Origin: Aphanothece sp. CMT-3BRIN-NPC111
Lineage (GTDB): Bacteria > Cyanobacteriota > Cyanobacteriia > Cyanobacteriales > JAHHGU01
DNA length: 64,000 bases
Assembly: GCA_019359765.1 (NCBI GenBank)
Contig: JAHHGU010000003.1
Location: 103,856 to 167,855, forward strand
Reading direction: 5' to 3'
A model generated the notes under the pieces. The model was not told the origin of the DNA and made no database searches. It worked only from the letters and a program-made list of their open reading frames with translations. Position numbers and translations under genes: made by a program. Below are positions 47,199 through 55,500 of this stretch, piece after piece (within the stretch, counting starts at the first letter, position 1; each line of letters begins with the position of its first letter).

Positions 47199-47543
47199 AT
47201 GACAAAAGGACAAGGATTTGGCTTCGGTCTCGGAAAAATGAAAGAACTGACCGAAGCTTTCAAAAAAGCTCAGCAGGTTCAAGAAGGTGCCAAAAAGCTC
47301 CAGGAAGAACTGGAGCAAATGGAGATTGAAGGGCAGGCTGGTGATGGTCTGGTGAAAGTAATTCTCAGCGGCAACCAGGAACCCCGTCAGGTGCAAATTT
47401 CAGCGGATGCACTCAGCCAGGGAGCAGAAGCGCTTTCTCAACTCGTCACAGAGGCGATGATGGATGCTTACGAAAAGTCCACAGCAACCATGCGGGAACG
47501 CATGGAAAGCCTCACGAGTGGACTGAATCTTCCAGGACTCTAA
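47199..47543 (+). CDS. YbaB/EbfC-family nucleoid-associated protein
   Basis: A 114-residue DNA-binding protein: [59 protein letters not shown] and [19 protein letters not shown] follow the YbaB/EbfC pattern of a helical 'tweezer' dimer. A Gly/Phe-rich start ([12 protein letters not shown]) is usual in cyanobacteria. It binds DNA broadly and may influence nucleoid structure. It lies 75 bases after murB on the same strand and may be read from that transcript. Confidence 0.9.
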   Translation: MTKGQGFGFGLGKMKELTEAFKKAQQVQEGAKKLQEELEQMEIEGQAGDGLVKVILSGNQEPRQVQISADALSQGAEALSQLVTEAMMDAYEKSTATMRERMESLTSGLNLPGL

Positions 47544-47593
47544 GCAGATCTACCTGAGAGTAACAGCGTCGTCAGCTCAGGCAGATGACCAAA

Positions 47594-47626
47594 TAATTAC
47601 TAATTCGTAATTCGTAATTCGTAATT
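47594..47626 (+). repeat. Heptanucleotide tandem repeat (TAATTCG)
   Basis: Four units of TAATTCG. An inverted set (ATTACGA and CTACGAATTATT) lies at 47771-47807, so the two tracts bracket the element at 47652-47766. The same repeat in the same inverted arrangement occurs at 61335-61424. Confidence 0.88.
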
Positions 47627-47651
47627 TCAGGGGTACAATCTCTCACTGATT

Positions 47652-47766
47652 TAGGACTTACGCATATCAACGGTAGATATGGGTTTGGTGAGGGGGTAAG
47701 GGTAGGTAATACTTACCCTTACCCTTTCAACCCGCTGAGTCACTTTCACCATTTGCGTGAGTCCTA
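47652..47766. mobile_element. MITE-like element with 13-bp inverted ends
   Basis: Left end TAGGACTTACGCA (47652-47664) and right end TGCGTGAGTCCTA (47754-47766) are inverted repeats with one mismatch. No gene lies between them. Inside is a long imperfect hairpin, GGTAAGGGTA against TACCCTTACC, around 47694-47728. It looks like a non-autonomous element of about 115 bp mobilised by a transposase encoded elsewhere. Confidence 0.7.
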
Positions 47767-47770
47767 TGAC

Positions 47771-47807
47771 TGTAACTACGAATTACGAATTATCAACTAC
47801 GAATTAT
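47771..47807 (-). repeat. Inverted TAATTCG-family repeat before the phosphatase gene
   Basis: CTACGAATTACGAATTATC followed by CTACGAATTATT, the reverse of the tract at 47594-47626. It ends six bases before the ATG at 47813, so it occupies the ribosome-binding region of that gene. Confidence 0.85.
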
Positions 47808-47812
47808 TTTTG

Positions 47813-48304
47813 ATGCCCTACAAGCTAATCTTCGTTTGCCTTGGTAATATCTGCCGTTCGCCCGCAGCAGAGAACATTATGAATTATTTGATTGAGCAAG
47901 CGGGTCAAAGCTCCCACATTGTCTGTGATTCAGCTGGCACCGCCAGCTATCATGTTGGTAGTGTTCCGGATCGACGGATGGCTGTAGCCGCAGGACATCG
48001 GGGAATTAGCCTCCAGGGTCAAGCACGGCAGTTTCAAAAGTCAGACTTGGAAAATTTTGACCTGATTCTGGCAATGGATCGGGAGAACTACCGGGATATC
48101 CTTTCGCTCGACTCAACTAATCGTTATCGGGACAAGGTGCGGTTGATGTGTGACTTTTGCCAGCATCATCGGGAGCAGGAAGTGCCTGACCCATACTACG
48201 GCGGCCCAGAAGGATTCAATCGGGTGATTGACCTACTCCTCGATGCCTGCGAAGGTCTACTGGAATACGTTGTGAACCAGCAGCAGAGCGCAGTGAGCGA
48301 TTAG
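47813..48304 (+). CDS. Low-molecular-weight protein-tyrosine phosphatase
   Basis: A ~163-residue phosphatase of the LMW-PTP/Wzb family. The P-loop CLGNICRSP (C-X5-R-S) is near the N-terminus and the general-acid DPYYGGPEGF near the C-terminus, as expected. It hydrolyses phosphotyrosine, possibly on exopolysaccharide-regulating kinases. ATG 47813 is the true start: the extra N-terminal residues of a longer frame (DCNYELRIINYELF) are simply translated heptamer repeat. No normal ribosome-binding site is left in front of it because of that repeat. Confidence 0.92.
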   Translation: MPYKLIFVCLGNICRSPAAENIMNYLIEQAGQSSHIVCDSAGTASYHVGSVPDRRMAVAAGHRGISLQGQARQFQKSDLENFDLILAMDRENYRDILSLDSTNRYRDKVRLMCDFCQHHREQEVPDPYYGGPEGFNRVIDLLLDACEGLLEYVVNQQQSAVSD

Positions 48305-48324
48305 CAAGTTCTGCTCAGACCTAT

Positions 48325-49023
48325 CTAATTCACTAAGTGATGTTCCAGCGCAAAACGCACGAGTTCTGCTCGGTTGCCGGTTTCAGTTTTTCTCAGTAAG
48401 CTGCTGACGTACTTTTCCACTGTTCGAGAGCTTAGGTGTAGCTGGTTGCCAATTTCGACGTTAGATAGACCGATTGTCAGTAAATCCAAAACTTCCTGTT
48501 CTCGCTTGGTCAGGTTGAGGGCAGAGGGCTGAGGAACAATTGCTGGTGTTTGGTCATCGTCGGTATCCAGAGCTGACGTGGGTGGTGGTTGAATTGGCGA
48601 TCGCGAATTTGTTTCTGTAGGGTAAGAAAATCGCCACTCTGAGTGAATCATCTGCGATCGCTCTAGTAAATTGCGAATCATCGCGCCCAGCTCTTGCATC
48701 TCAAAAGGTTTGGGCAGATAGAAGTCGCACCCTAATTGATAGCCGCGAATCCGTTCTGATGTACTGGAGCGCTCTGTCAAGAAGATGACTGGCAACAGGC
48801 GAAACATCGGTTGAGTCCGCACTTTCCGCACTAGGTCATAGCCATCCATACGTGGCATGGTGATATCTGTAACTATCAAGTGAGGATGATATGCCTCTAC
48901 AAGGGAGAGCGCCTCTTGACCATCCTCAGCTGTGATGACTGAGTAGCCAGCCATCTCCAGATAATCGTTAACAGAAACACGTATTCCTAAGTTGTCATCT
49001 GCAACCAGGATCAGCAATGGCAT
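48325..49023 (-). CDS. NarL/LuxR-type response regulator
   Basis: A 232-residue transcription regulator. Receiver domain: ILVADDNLGIRVSVNDYLEM, phospho-Asp in HLIVTDITMPRMDGYDL, VIFLTERSS and FYLPKPFEMQEL. A linker of about 40 residues, then a LuxR helix-turn-helix: LTKREQEVLDLLTIGLSNVE then LSSRTVEKYVSSLLRKTETG. It resembles the cyanobacterial/plastid Ycf29-type regulators, but I am not sure of that. It is convergent with the phosphatase gene. No kinase gene is adjacent. Confidence 0.9.
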   Translation of the reverse strand: MPLLILVADDNLGIRVSVNDYLEMAGYSVITAEDGQEALSLVEAYHPHLIVTDITMPRMDGYDLVRKVRTQPMFRLLPVIFLTERSSTSERIRGYQLGCDFYLPKPFEMQELGAMIRNLLERSQMIHSEWRFSYPTETNSRSPIQPPPTSALDTDDDQTPAIVPQPSALNLTKREQEVLDLLTIGLSNVEIGNQLHLSSRTVEKYVSSLLRKTETGNRAELVRFALEHHLVN

Positions 49024-49219
49024 GAGGTACAGACGGCTAGTATATCTACTCCTAGACTAGGCGAAGTCCACCAGAAAAACTTTAGGAACATGAGGAATTT
49101 TTTTTAAGCTCAACTTTATCCCATCGCTTGAGCATAAATAGCAAGGGGGCGATGGTCGAAGGTCGCTTCGATGGCGATCGCATCCTTGTCGGTTAGATTT
49201 AATTTCCTCCGTTTTACAT

Positions 49220-50248
49220 TTATTGACCAACAACGGTTTGGGGCGTGTAGGTAGGGCCATTGCAACGTGGACCATCAGGTGTCCAAACAAGTTTATCCAA
49301 GAACATCTGCCGCGCTGACATATCCGTACCCCAGGCATGGTAGATGATGTATTCAGTTTCACCATCCAGACCTTCAATAATTGAGTTGTGACCGGGACCC
49401 AGAACACGACCAGGAACAGACCGCAGCACGCGCGGTCCCCCCTCATTGCCCGCATCAGAGTAAGGACCCAGCACGCTGTCCGCTACTCCATAGTCTACAC
49501 CGTAGTTCTCTGTCTCCCAGCGCCCGCCGCTATAAAAGCAGTAGTAGCGACCCGCATGGAAGCGGACGCAGGGACCTTCCAATGTGTGCCAATCATAGAT
49601 GCCAGCGTACATAGGGCGATTGGCTAAAAAGCGCTGCCAGTCCGAACGCGCACGCAAGACGACAACCCCTTCCCCTGCCAACTTTGTCATTGTTTCCAGC
49701 CGGTCTACCATCAGCGCCGTTCCCGCACGCACACCCCCATCAGCGTCTAAAAAATCGCGGGCGTAGAACAAGTACCACTGCCCGTCGCGATCGCAAAACG
49801 GGTGTGGATCGATGGCAAAGGGGTACACAGAGGGGTCTAGCACCGGCTCTCCAACGTCCTGATACGGTCCTAGCGGTTCATCGCTGATGGCGACGCGCAA
49901 CTGATGATCCTTGTCCTCGTGTCCCACCGAGTAGTAGAGGTAAAACTTGCCGTTGCAGTAAGCAACCTCCGGTGCCCAGAAGTTATCCCCAAGGGCGGGA
50001 TCTGGTCTTACCATTGCTCTACCAGCATTTTGCCAGGTAATAAAATCGTCGGAACGCAGCAGGGGAAAGACACGCTTTGCAGCAATTTCGTCTACTTGTC
50101 CTTCCGCTTCTTTAGCGCCAGTTCCGATCGCATAATATACGCCCTCGTGCTTCCAGACGAAGGGATCGGCAAAATAGCCTTGATACACCGGATTGGTATA
50201 GGTTCGTGCTTCGGTAGCAGCTTCAGGCGTTGGTTCTTTATCAGACAT
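49220..50248 (-). CDS. Glycoside hydrolase family 43-like five-bladed beta-propeller protein
   Basis: A ~342-residue enzyme-like protein with the GH43/GH117 propeller pattern: YTNPVYQGYFADPFVWKHEG with the general-base Asp, NFWAPEVAYCNGKFYLYYSV, AIDPHPFCDRDGQWYLFYAR with a second Asp, LEGPCVRFHAGRYYCFYSGG with the Glu acid and GPGHNSIIEG with the usual His. Relatives cleave arabinan or xylan chains. ATG 50248 is chosen over the GTG at 50293, which overlaps the end of tnpB. Base composition is richer in G and C than the neighbours, and such genes are rare in cyanobacteria, which suggests transfer. The substrate is open. Confidence 0.85.
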   Translation of the reverse strand: MSDKEPTPEAATEARTYTNPVYQGYFADPFVWKHEGVYYAIGTGAKEAEGQVDEIAAKRVFPLLRSDDFITWQNAGRAMVRPDPALGDNFWAPEVAYCNGKFYLYYSVGHEDKDHQLRVAISDEPLGPYQDVGEPVLDPSVYPFAIDPHPFCDRDGQWYLFYARDFLDADGGVRAGTALMVDRLETMTKLAGEGVVVLRARSDWQRFLANRPMYAGIYDWHTLEGPCVRFHAGRYYCFYSGGRWETENYGVDYGVADSVLGPYSDAGNEGGPRVLRSVPGRVLGPGHNSIIEGLDGETEYIIYHAWGTDMSARQMFLDKLVWTPDGPRCNGPTYTPQTVVGQ

Positions 50249-50280
50249 GCGTAGTTCCGATACTTTTTTGCTAACGGTTG

Positions 50281-51390
50281 CTAACAAATACACTCTCTAA
50301 GAGAGGGTGTATCAACCAATGCACGAAGGAAAATCCCTCGCGCACCATTCCAATCCCGTAGCATCTTCTGACCAGTGAGCTTGTATTTGATGATTTTTGC
50401 TCCACCTAATTTAGGAACAATTTCACCAGTCCAGCTCACTGTTTTGGAGGTATAAGCTTCGTTGACATCCAGCACTACTTTCCCAGTTTCAAAAGCTTTG
50501 TGCTTAATGAACTGCTTGAACTTGTAGTGAGATAGTGTCAACATTTGCCTTACCGACTTTGCTCTAATTCTGCGTTGAGCTTTAAGAGACATCTGAGATG
50601 TTTCAAAAGTAGGAAGCAGAATAATGTCAAAGTGGTTAACTAGGAACCGAGCAGTCTTTTTGTGTAGCTCGTCTACCAGATTTTTGATCCTTTCTCTGAT
50701 GCGTGAGGCTGCGAGTTTCATTCGACGCTTCTGCTTGCATTTAGCCTTAGAGATTCTAGAAATAAGCTTATCCAAGCGGAAGCATAAACGTTGAATTCGC
50801 AGATTGGCTGCTCGCCCTAGTTCTCCAAAACTTTCTTCAGAAAAGAACGTCATAAACGTTCTGATGCCAGGGTCAAGAGCCACAGCACGTCCTTGGTTAT
50901 CGGAAACAATGCGTGGCTTCTCTCTGGGGATAGCGAGATAGTAATCACCATAGGCAAACACTAAGCGACAGTCCCCAAAGCTTTGTGGTAGAGGTTCCTT
51001 GAAAGTCGCCTCTCCTAAGATGGTGTGGTAAATCCCCTGCGGCTTTACAGCCGACTTGGAAATGTAGCAAGACTGAATGGGATTCTTTCTAGACTTGAAC
51101 CGCATCTTGCTAATCCCACCGCCATCTTTAAATTTTTTCTTGGCGTTACTTACAGCTTTACAGGCATCTTTGATAGCGATGGATTTAATTTGATAGGGAA
51201 TAGATGAGCACCAATCTGGTAGTGCTTCTAAAATCCCTCCCTTAATTGCTTTCCAGTTCGCCTTTGTTTCTGCTTGCTGCAAGTATTCAATGGTTTTGTT
51301 GTAGACAAACCTTGCCACGCCAAACCACTTTTTAACTACCTTCTTTTGCTCTGGATTCAGATAAATTCGAGTCTTGTTTGATATATGAAC
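50281..51390 (-). CDS. tnpB: TnpB (IS607/IS605 OrfB) RNA-guided nuclease
   Basis: About 370 residues from HISNKTRIYLNPEQKKVVKK onward. RuvC catalytic acids appear in VALDPGIRTFMTFFS, LLPTFETSQM and LRDWNGARGIFLRA. The zinc-finger cysteines usual between the last two are absent (TSKTVSWTGEIVPKLGG), as in a known cyanobacterial subgroup. Family members are programmable nucleases guided by RNA from the element's right end. No ATG, GTG or TTG lies in frame near the expected start; the open frame continues upstream to 51861 inside tnpA. Translation may start at a non-standard codon or be coupled to tnpA. The boundary 51390 is my estimate. Confidence 0.82.
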   Translation of the reverse strand, partial: VHISNKTRIYLNPEQKKVVKKWFGVARFVYNKTIEYLQQAETKANWKAIKGGILEALPDWCSSIPYQIKSIAIKDACKAVSNAKKKFKDGGGISKMRFKSRKNPIQSCYISKSAVKPQGIYHTILGEATFKEPLPQSFGDCRLVFAYGDYYLAIPREKPRIVSDNQGRAVALDPGIRTFMTFFSEESFGELGRAANLRIQRLCFRLDKLISRISKAKCKQKRRMKLAASRIRERIKNLVDELHKKTARFLVNHFDIILLPTFETSQMSLKAQRRIRAKSVRQMLTLSHYKFKQFIKHKAFETGKVVLDVNEAYTSKTVSWTGEIVPKLGGAKIIKYKLTGQKMLRDWNGARGIFLRALVDTPSLRECIC

Positions 51391-51400
51391 TGTACTTGTC

Positions 51401-51928
51401 TTATCCGTGCATTCGACAAGAGAAGATGTGGAGGATGGAGAGTAAATCTTGGGTGAGTTCTGAGTTTGGGCAGTATACAGTTTGGTCGAGAACCACGACT
51501 TCTCCACCGTTTTGCTCGACCAAATACTGAATAAGCTCGAATCCAAACCTTGCGAGTCGGTCACGACAGGCAACAACAAGCGTGAGCTGATCTCCATGCA
51601 TAAGTCTGTCCAGTAAGGAGCGCAATCCTTTCCGCTTGAAGTTGAGTCCTGACCCAACGTCTCGGACGATTTCTGCTCCTGGGTAGAGATACTGCATATA
51701 GGTGACTTGTCGGTCAAGGTCGTCTCGCTGCTTGGAGGAAGAGACTCGGCAATAGCAAACAGAGGCAATTCGAGCTGAATCGCCTCTGACGTAAGACTCG
51801 ATATCGTAAAGTCTTTGTCCTGCTTCGTTTTTGATGCTTTTGATTTGCCCTTCATCTGCATACTTTCTCAGTGTGTTTGGACTCAAACCCAGAAACTCGA
51901 CCGCTTTTCTGAGTGGAATATATGACAT
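51401..51928 (-). CDS. tnpA: IS607 TnpA serine recombinase, C-terminus shortened
   Basis: A 175-residue transposase: MerR-like helix-turn-helix (YIPLRKAVEFLGLSPNTLRK, YADEGQIKSI), then a serine-recombinase domain with nucleophile Ser in VCYCRVSSSKQRDDLDRQ, and LVVACRDRLARFGFELIQYL. It ends HIFSCRMHG then TAA (51401-51403). Relatives continue with GLRKY-type residues, and here the codons after the TAA read DKYSSYIKQDS for about 20 more in frame. So the stop looks like a TTA-to-TAA nonsense change near the C-terminus. The catalytic domain is complete. Confidence 0.88.
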   Translation of the reverse strand: MSYIPLRKAVEFLGLSPNTLRKYADEGQIKSIKNEAGQRLYDIESYVRGDSARIASVCYCRVSSSKQRDDLDRQVTYMQYLYPGAEIVRDVGSGLNFKRKGLRSLLDRLMHGDQLTLVVACRDRLARFGFELIQYLVEQNGGEVVVLDQTVYCPNSELTQDLLSILHIFSCRMHG

Positions 51929-52200
51929 ACCATTTAGTAACGACTGTGAGTAAATGGCAGCAAATCCGCAACTAGTTATCCACCTTGCAAGTACAACTTA
52001 TCTCCAGAACCGTTAAGGCACCGAGACAGTAATATCAAATTGACACTATCCCGCCAAGTTACGCTGTAATGGGACTCAAGAAAGCTCCATTAAGATAGAG
52101 GATGGCCGATCACAAATCTTCCTCGCTCTTATCCGTTCCATCCTCTCTCTTTGTACTTCTTCCTGCTCTTGGGCACTGGAGGGCGGAAGTGAGATCAGTT

Positions 52201-53028
52201 TTAGTACTTGAAATTTATATAAGTTTCGGCTTTATCCTCTGGCAATTGCTCCACCACCTGGCACCGCAGCATCTGCCTCAACTGCTCCGGCAGACTCTCA
52301 TAATAGTTGCGCGGGAGCGTTAAGTCCACTTTCGGTGTGTGCAGCCAATGCATGGCGTAGCCCATGACAACCATTGGTCGCGGTATACTTGTGCGATTCG
52401 GTGAACCCCGGTGCAGCGCTAGGGGCGTCCGAATCATCACATCCCCTGGCTTCATGTAAAAAGATTCCATAGGGATTTCGCCACTGGCAACCTTTTCCAG
52501 CCCCTCGTCACGCGGGATGAGGTGGGTACCACGCGCCATTTGAAACGGGCCGTTCTCTGCCGTGACTTCCACCAGTGGGAAGTTGACCGCCAGAGCGTAA
52601 AGTGGCGTTACCACTTGGTCGGAGAACAGAGGGCGATAGTCTCGGTGTATTTCCTGATAATCCGAACCCTGCACCGGCAAATCAACCCCCATCTGCACCA
52701 TCACGTATTCCTGGGGAAACACCCGCTCTAAGATACCCAAAATTACTGGATTAGCGAATACATGTGTATTAGCGAAGGGGGGAACCCAGGGCAAGGTCAG
52801 ATAGTAGCGAGCAATTTCGCGAGGAGCCAGCCCCCCGGGTCGGTTTTGGCGTTCTTGGAATAAGGTCTCAAATGCTTGTGCCCACTCCTGGATCAGCTCC
52901 CTGTCGAACAGGTTGCGGATAACGCAAATGCCATCTCGATTCAGTTCTTGGGTTAATTGGTCTAGGTCAGCCGCTGTTAAATTAGCACTATTTATGGTTT
53001 GAATCATTTTGCTGCTTTTCGAGTTCAT
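52201..53028 (-). CDS. Phytanoyl-CoA dioxygenase (PhyH) family protein
   Basis: About 275 residues of the Fe(II)/2-oxoglutarate-dependent PhyH family: LTQELNRDGICVIRNLFDRE, EIHRDYRPLFSDQVV (HxD iron ligands in IHRD), LVEVTAENGPFQMARGTHLI, YMKPGDVMIRTPLALHRGSP (distal His) and NRTSIPRPMVVMGY (2-oxoglutarate Arg). Members hydroxylate lipids, small metabolites or natural products; the substrate is unknown. Three ATGs are possible (53079, 53028, 53007); I take 53028 without a strong ribosome-binding site. It shares strand and composition with the GH43-like gene beyond the IS607 element. Confidence 0.87.
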   Translation of the reverse strand: MNSKSSKMIQTINSANLTAADLDQLTQELNRDGICVIRNLFDRELIQEWAQAFETLFQERQNRPGGLAPREIARYYLTLPWVPPFANTHVFANPVILGILERVFPQEYVMVQMGVDLPVQGSDYQEIHRDYRPLFSDQVVTPLYALAVNFPLVEVTAENGPFQMARGTHLIPRDEGLEKVASGEIPMESFYMKPGDVMIRTPLALHRGSPNRTSIPRPMVVMGYAMHWLHTPKVDLTLPRNYYESLPEQLRQMLRCQVVEQLPEDKAETYINFKY

Positions 53029-53079
53029 GACTAAGAAGTCCAAGTCATGGCTCCGGGTGACGTGGGGTAGTATGAACAT

Positions 53080-53660
53080 CCTTGGCCTGACGCCAGCCAG
53101 CGTAGCTAAATCAGCAGAGAATACAGGGATTTTGGCAGAAGAATCATCGATAGGATTTACGAAATAAAGCTGTAAAGCTTACTATACAAGCCCGACAAGA
53201 TTTAGGCTTAATCAACCTCTGTGCTTGTAAGGTTCCTGTTTCATGTTTTTTGAGCGATCGCACGTTCTTCGCTTATGGCTCAGCCTGTCAATGCCTAATA
53301 GAGGACGTCGCTGGTATGTTTTTGGTCACAGGTGTCTGTCGCGCCGGATTGATGCCACTATTTTTAATCATAACAATAGGTGATCAATATAAATAACTCA
53401 TAAAGCACTTGTATAATTTTCTTAACTGTGCTAATCCATTTCCCCAAAAGCATGCCTCTCTGAGAACTGACGCCAAAGCGCTTAGTTTTGCCCGGTACCG
53501 CCTCGGAGTTCAGTTCCCCCGTGAGAAGAGCCACCAGCCGTCTTCGGGGTTTAGCGATCGCCTGAATCAGGCTGGCAGCAGCCAGCACTTTTAAAATTAT
53601 TCAAAAACATACTTTATATTTTATAGATGTTGTGCTAATGTTAATATTCGTGAGCTAAAT
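53080..53660. other. Intergenic region before the tRNA genes
   Basis: About 580 bases with no supportable gene. Short opposing frames at 53364-53594 have no motif. Several GCGATCG sites are present. The tRNA-Tyr promoter must be in the last 100 bases, but I cannot place it. Confidence 0.4.
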
Positions 53661-53746
53661 GGGTCGGTGCCCGAGTGGTTAATGGGGGCGGACTGTAAAT
53701 CCGCTGGTTATCACCTACGCTGGTTCAAATCCAGCCCGGCCCACCA
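53661..53746 (+). tRNA. tRNA-Tyr (GTA)
   Basis: Acceptor GGGTCGG pairs with CCGGCCC, the anticodon loop is CTGTAAA with anticodon GTA, and there is the long class II variable arm and the T-arm GCTGGTTCAAATCCAGC. The CCA end is encoded (53744-53746). It reads tyrosine codons TAT and TAC. Confidence 0.96.
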
Positions 53747-53815
53747 CTTCAAGACGAATGAGTTAGGAGTGTTGAGTTAATAGCGCAACACCCTAACTAA
53801 AAAAAATAATCTTTT

Positions 53816-53887
<72 letters not shown>

Positions 53888-53921
53888 TGCAAAATAACGA
53901 ATTTATCAGGGTTTGAGTCCT

Positions 53922-54081
53922 CTAAATTTGACGCGCCAGAGCATCAATAGTTATTATACTTTCCTCTATTTCTAGCATCTCTACTAAAGCTGGTATCGCC
54001 GTAATTTCATTGGATTGCTTGTCAACTTTTTGTTGTCCTAAAACTAATTGATAAGATGTAGGTCAAGCACTAACGATAAAT
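53922..54081 (-). pseudogene. ISAs1-type transposase fragment
   Basis: On the minus strand: FIVSA, a TGA where Trp is expected, PTSYQLVLGQQKVDKQSNEI, TAIPALVEMLEIEESIITID and ALARQI. In ISAs1 transposases the segment GQVKVDEKSNEITAIPELL then LDL-GCIVTIDAMG (with the catalytic Asp) is diagnostic. Only about 50 residues remain, with one nonsense codon. It lies between tRNA genes, a common landing zone for mobile DNA. Confidence 0.8.
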
Positions 54082-54253
54082 TAGTCTATTTTTAATTCAT
54101 ATAAGTGAATATTTACCCTACTAAAAAATGCCCCAAAAAAGCTTTCGTACACTCACGATTTTTATAGGGTTAGGTAGAATCAAACAAAATAGTTTAACTT
54201 GCACTTAAGAGCTATAAGCTCTCAAAAAACGTAGTTATGATAGTTGAATCGAA

Positions 54254-54327
54254 CGGGTGCGGCAGGACTCGAACCTGCGACAGGCGACTTAGAAGGTCGC
54301 TACTCTATCCACCTGAGTTACGCACCC
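54254..54327 (-). tRNA. tRNA-Arg (TCT)
   Basis: On the minus strand: acceptor GGGTGCG with CGCACCC, D-arm ACTCAGGTGGATAGAGT, anticodon loop CTTCTAA with anticodon TCT, T-arm GCAGGTTCGAGTCCTGC. CCA is not encoded. It reads AGA (and AGG by wobble). It is oriented against the Tyr and Thr genes. Confidence 0.96.
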
Positions 54328-54701
54328 AAAGGTTAAATTTCCTCTCCTGGACACATTTTGTCACAGTTTGAGGCTAACGGACGAAAGCAGCAGCTTTCAT
54401 ATATTAGTAGAATAACTGGCTTTCTAGACCAGTGAACTTAATGGTATCAAAATTTTATCCCGGCTTCTAGGCGCAAAGCCAGCCACGATGCCCGCTTACT
54501 TCAATAATCCACTCAGCCTCTCGTCTTGTTTGTCAATAGTACACTACAAGCCAGCTTGACGTACTCTCTCAGCTGCGGCTGCGTTTCATCCTCTGCATGA
54601 ATGACCGAGGTTCTCACGCTAGAGTTTTATAGAGAGTTGCTAAGCAATTACAGTTACCCCCACAGTACGCCCAACCCTGTCAGGAGTCATTTGTCAGTGT
54701 C
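54328..54701. other. Intergenic region after tRNA-Arg
   Basis: About 370 bases holding the upstream region of tRNA-Arg (minus) and of the next protein gene (plus). No gene, hairpin or repeat stands out. Confidence 0.4.
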
Positions 54702-55361
54702 ATGTTTATTTTAAAAAGGCAGCAGGTTGAAATCTCTAGCATTCAGCACCCGAAGCACGACAGGCAAATCCCGATTCTGACTTATCAAGGGCAGAGGTTT
54801 CGCTTGATTAAGGCGTTTGGTGCCAGTCAGGGAGAAGAAGCCAAAGCCTTCTGGCGAGATCTCACGGACAATCGTGGCAAAGCGTGCGTTTTGTTGGAAG
54901 AGCCGGAGCGCTACAGTATCTGGGGCAAAATTCGTCTAGAGTCGCAGGCTAATGAGGCTACTACTAGTACAAAAATAACTGTGTTGACTCAAGCTTGTCT
55001 ATTGCTGCTGCAAACGGTTTTTATAGATTTAGAAGAGTTCCTAGGTGCTAGACAAGCTGGATTATTTCAAAAAGATCTGCTCGAAGTCTTTCGGCAAGGT
55101 CACTTTCCGCAAGCCGATTCGCCGAAAGCTGTAAATCACTTACTAACGATAAACCCACTCACTAGCCTCCAAGTTCCCTTGTGGGAGGAACATCATCTCA
55201 TTACCCTGTTGCAAGAACTTCATCGCCTAGGGAAAGAGTATTTCGGCAATACCCACTTTGCTGAGGGAGTCAGGGGTACTTTACAAGATATGCCAGATGC
55301 TGAACAAACTCAATTTCTTGATTGGCTGAAACAATCTCTCGTTGGTAAGCTATGGGGATAA
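54702..55361 (+). CDS. Conserved cyanobacterial protein of unknown function
   Basis: A 219-residue soluble protein without membrane segments: MFILKRQQVEISSIQHPKHD, ILTYQGQRFRLIKAFGASQG, EEAKAFWRDLTDNRGKACVL, LLEEPERYSIWGKIRLE, and a mostly helical C-terminal half with LQTVFIDLEEFLGARQ and LLQELHRLGKEYFGN. It looks like a protein conserved only in cyanobacteria; I cannot tie it to a named function. It precedes two more cyanobacteria-specific genes on the same strand, at 140 and then 10 bases of spacing. Confidence 0.75.
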   Translation: MFILKRQQVEISSIQHPKHDRQIPILTYQGQRFRLIKAFGASQGEEAKAFWRDLTDNRGKACVLLEEPERYSIWGKIRLESQANEATTSTKITVLTQACLLLLQTVFIDLEEFLGARQAGLFQKDLLEVFRQGHFPQADSPKAVNHLLTINPLTSLQVPLWEEHHLITLLQELHRLGKEYFGNTHFAEGVRGTLQDMPDAEQTQFLDWLKQSLVGKLWG

Positions 55362-55500
55362 TCTAGAAAAGATTTCACAAATGTGCCATGACCAGGAGCG
55401 AAATGCGATACTGGCTGGCATCAAGGTAATTGTTCAAAGTCTCCCCTTTTATAAGTGGCCTTTCTGCTTCTCCTCGCTAGCTATTCTTTTTTGAAGCCCT

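Larger units (their letters stand above)
50281..51928 (-). mobile_element. IS607-family element (serine recombinase tnpA + tnpB)
   Basis: A gene pair on the minus strand: an HTH-plus-serine-resolvase TnpA and a TnpB nuclease, in the order and overlap typical of IS607. IS607 ends lack inverted repeats, so the outer borders cannot be set; coding DNA covers 50281-51928. The tnpB stop is embedded in the hairpin ACACTCTCTAAGAGAGGGTG (50290-50310), a likely part of the element's right end and guide-RNA region. It separates the GH43-like and PhyH-like genes. Confidence 0.9.

Noticed and set aside
47753..47812. Longer N-terminus for the low-molecular-weight phosphatase
   Set aside because: The extra residues are translated TAATTCG repeat; the conserved protein starts at the ATG at 47813.
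49057..49455. 132-codon frame overlapping the 3' end of the GH43-like gene
   Set aside because: It is out of frame with the conserved protein and has no motif.
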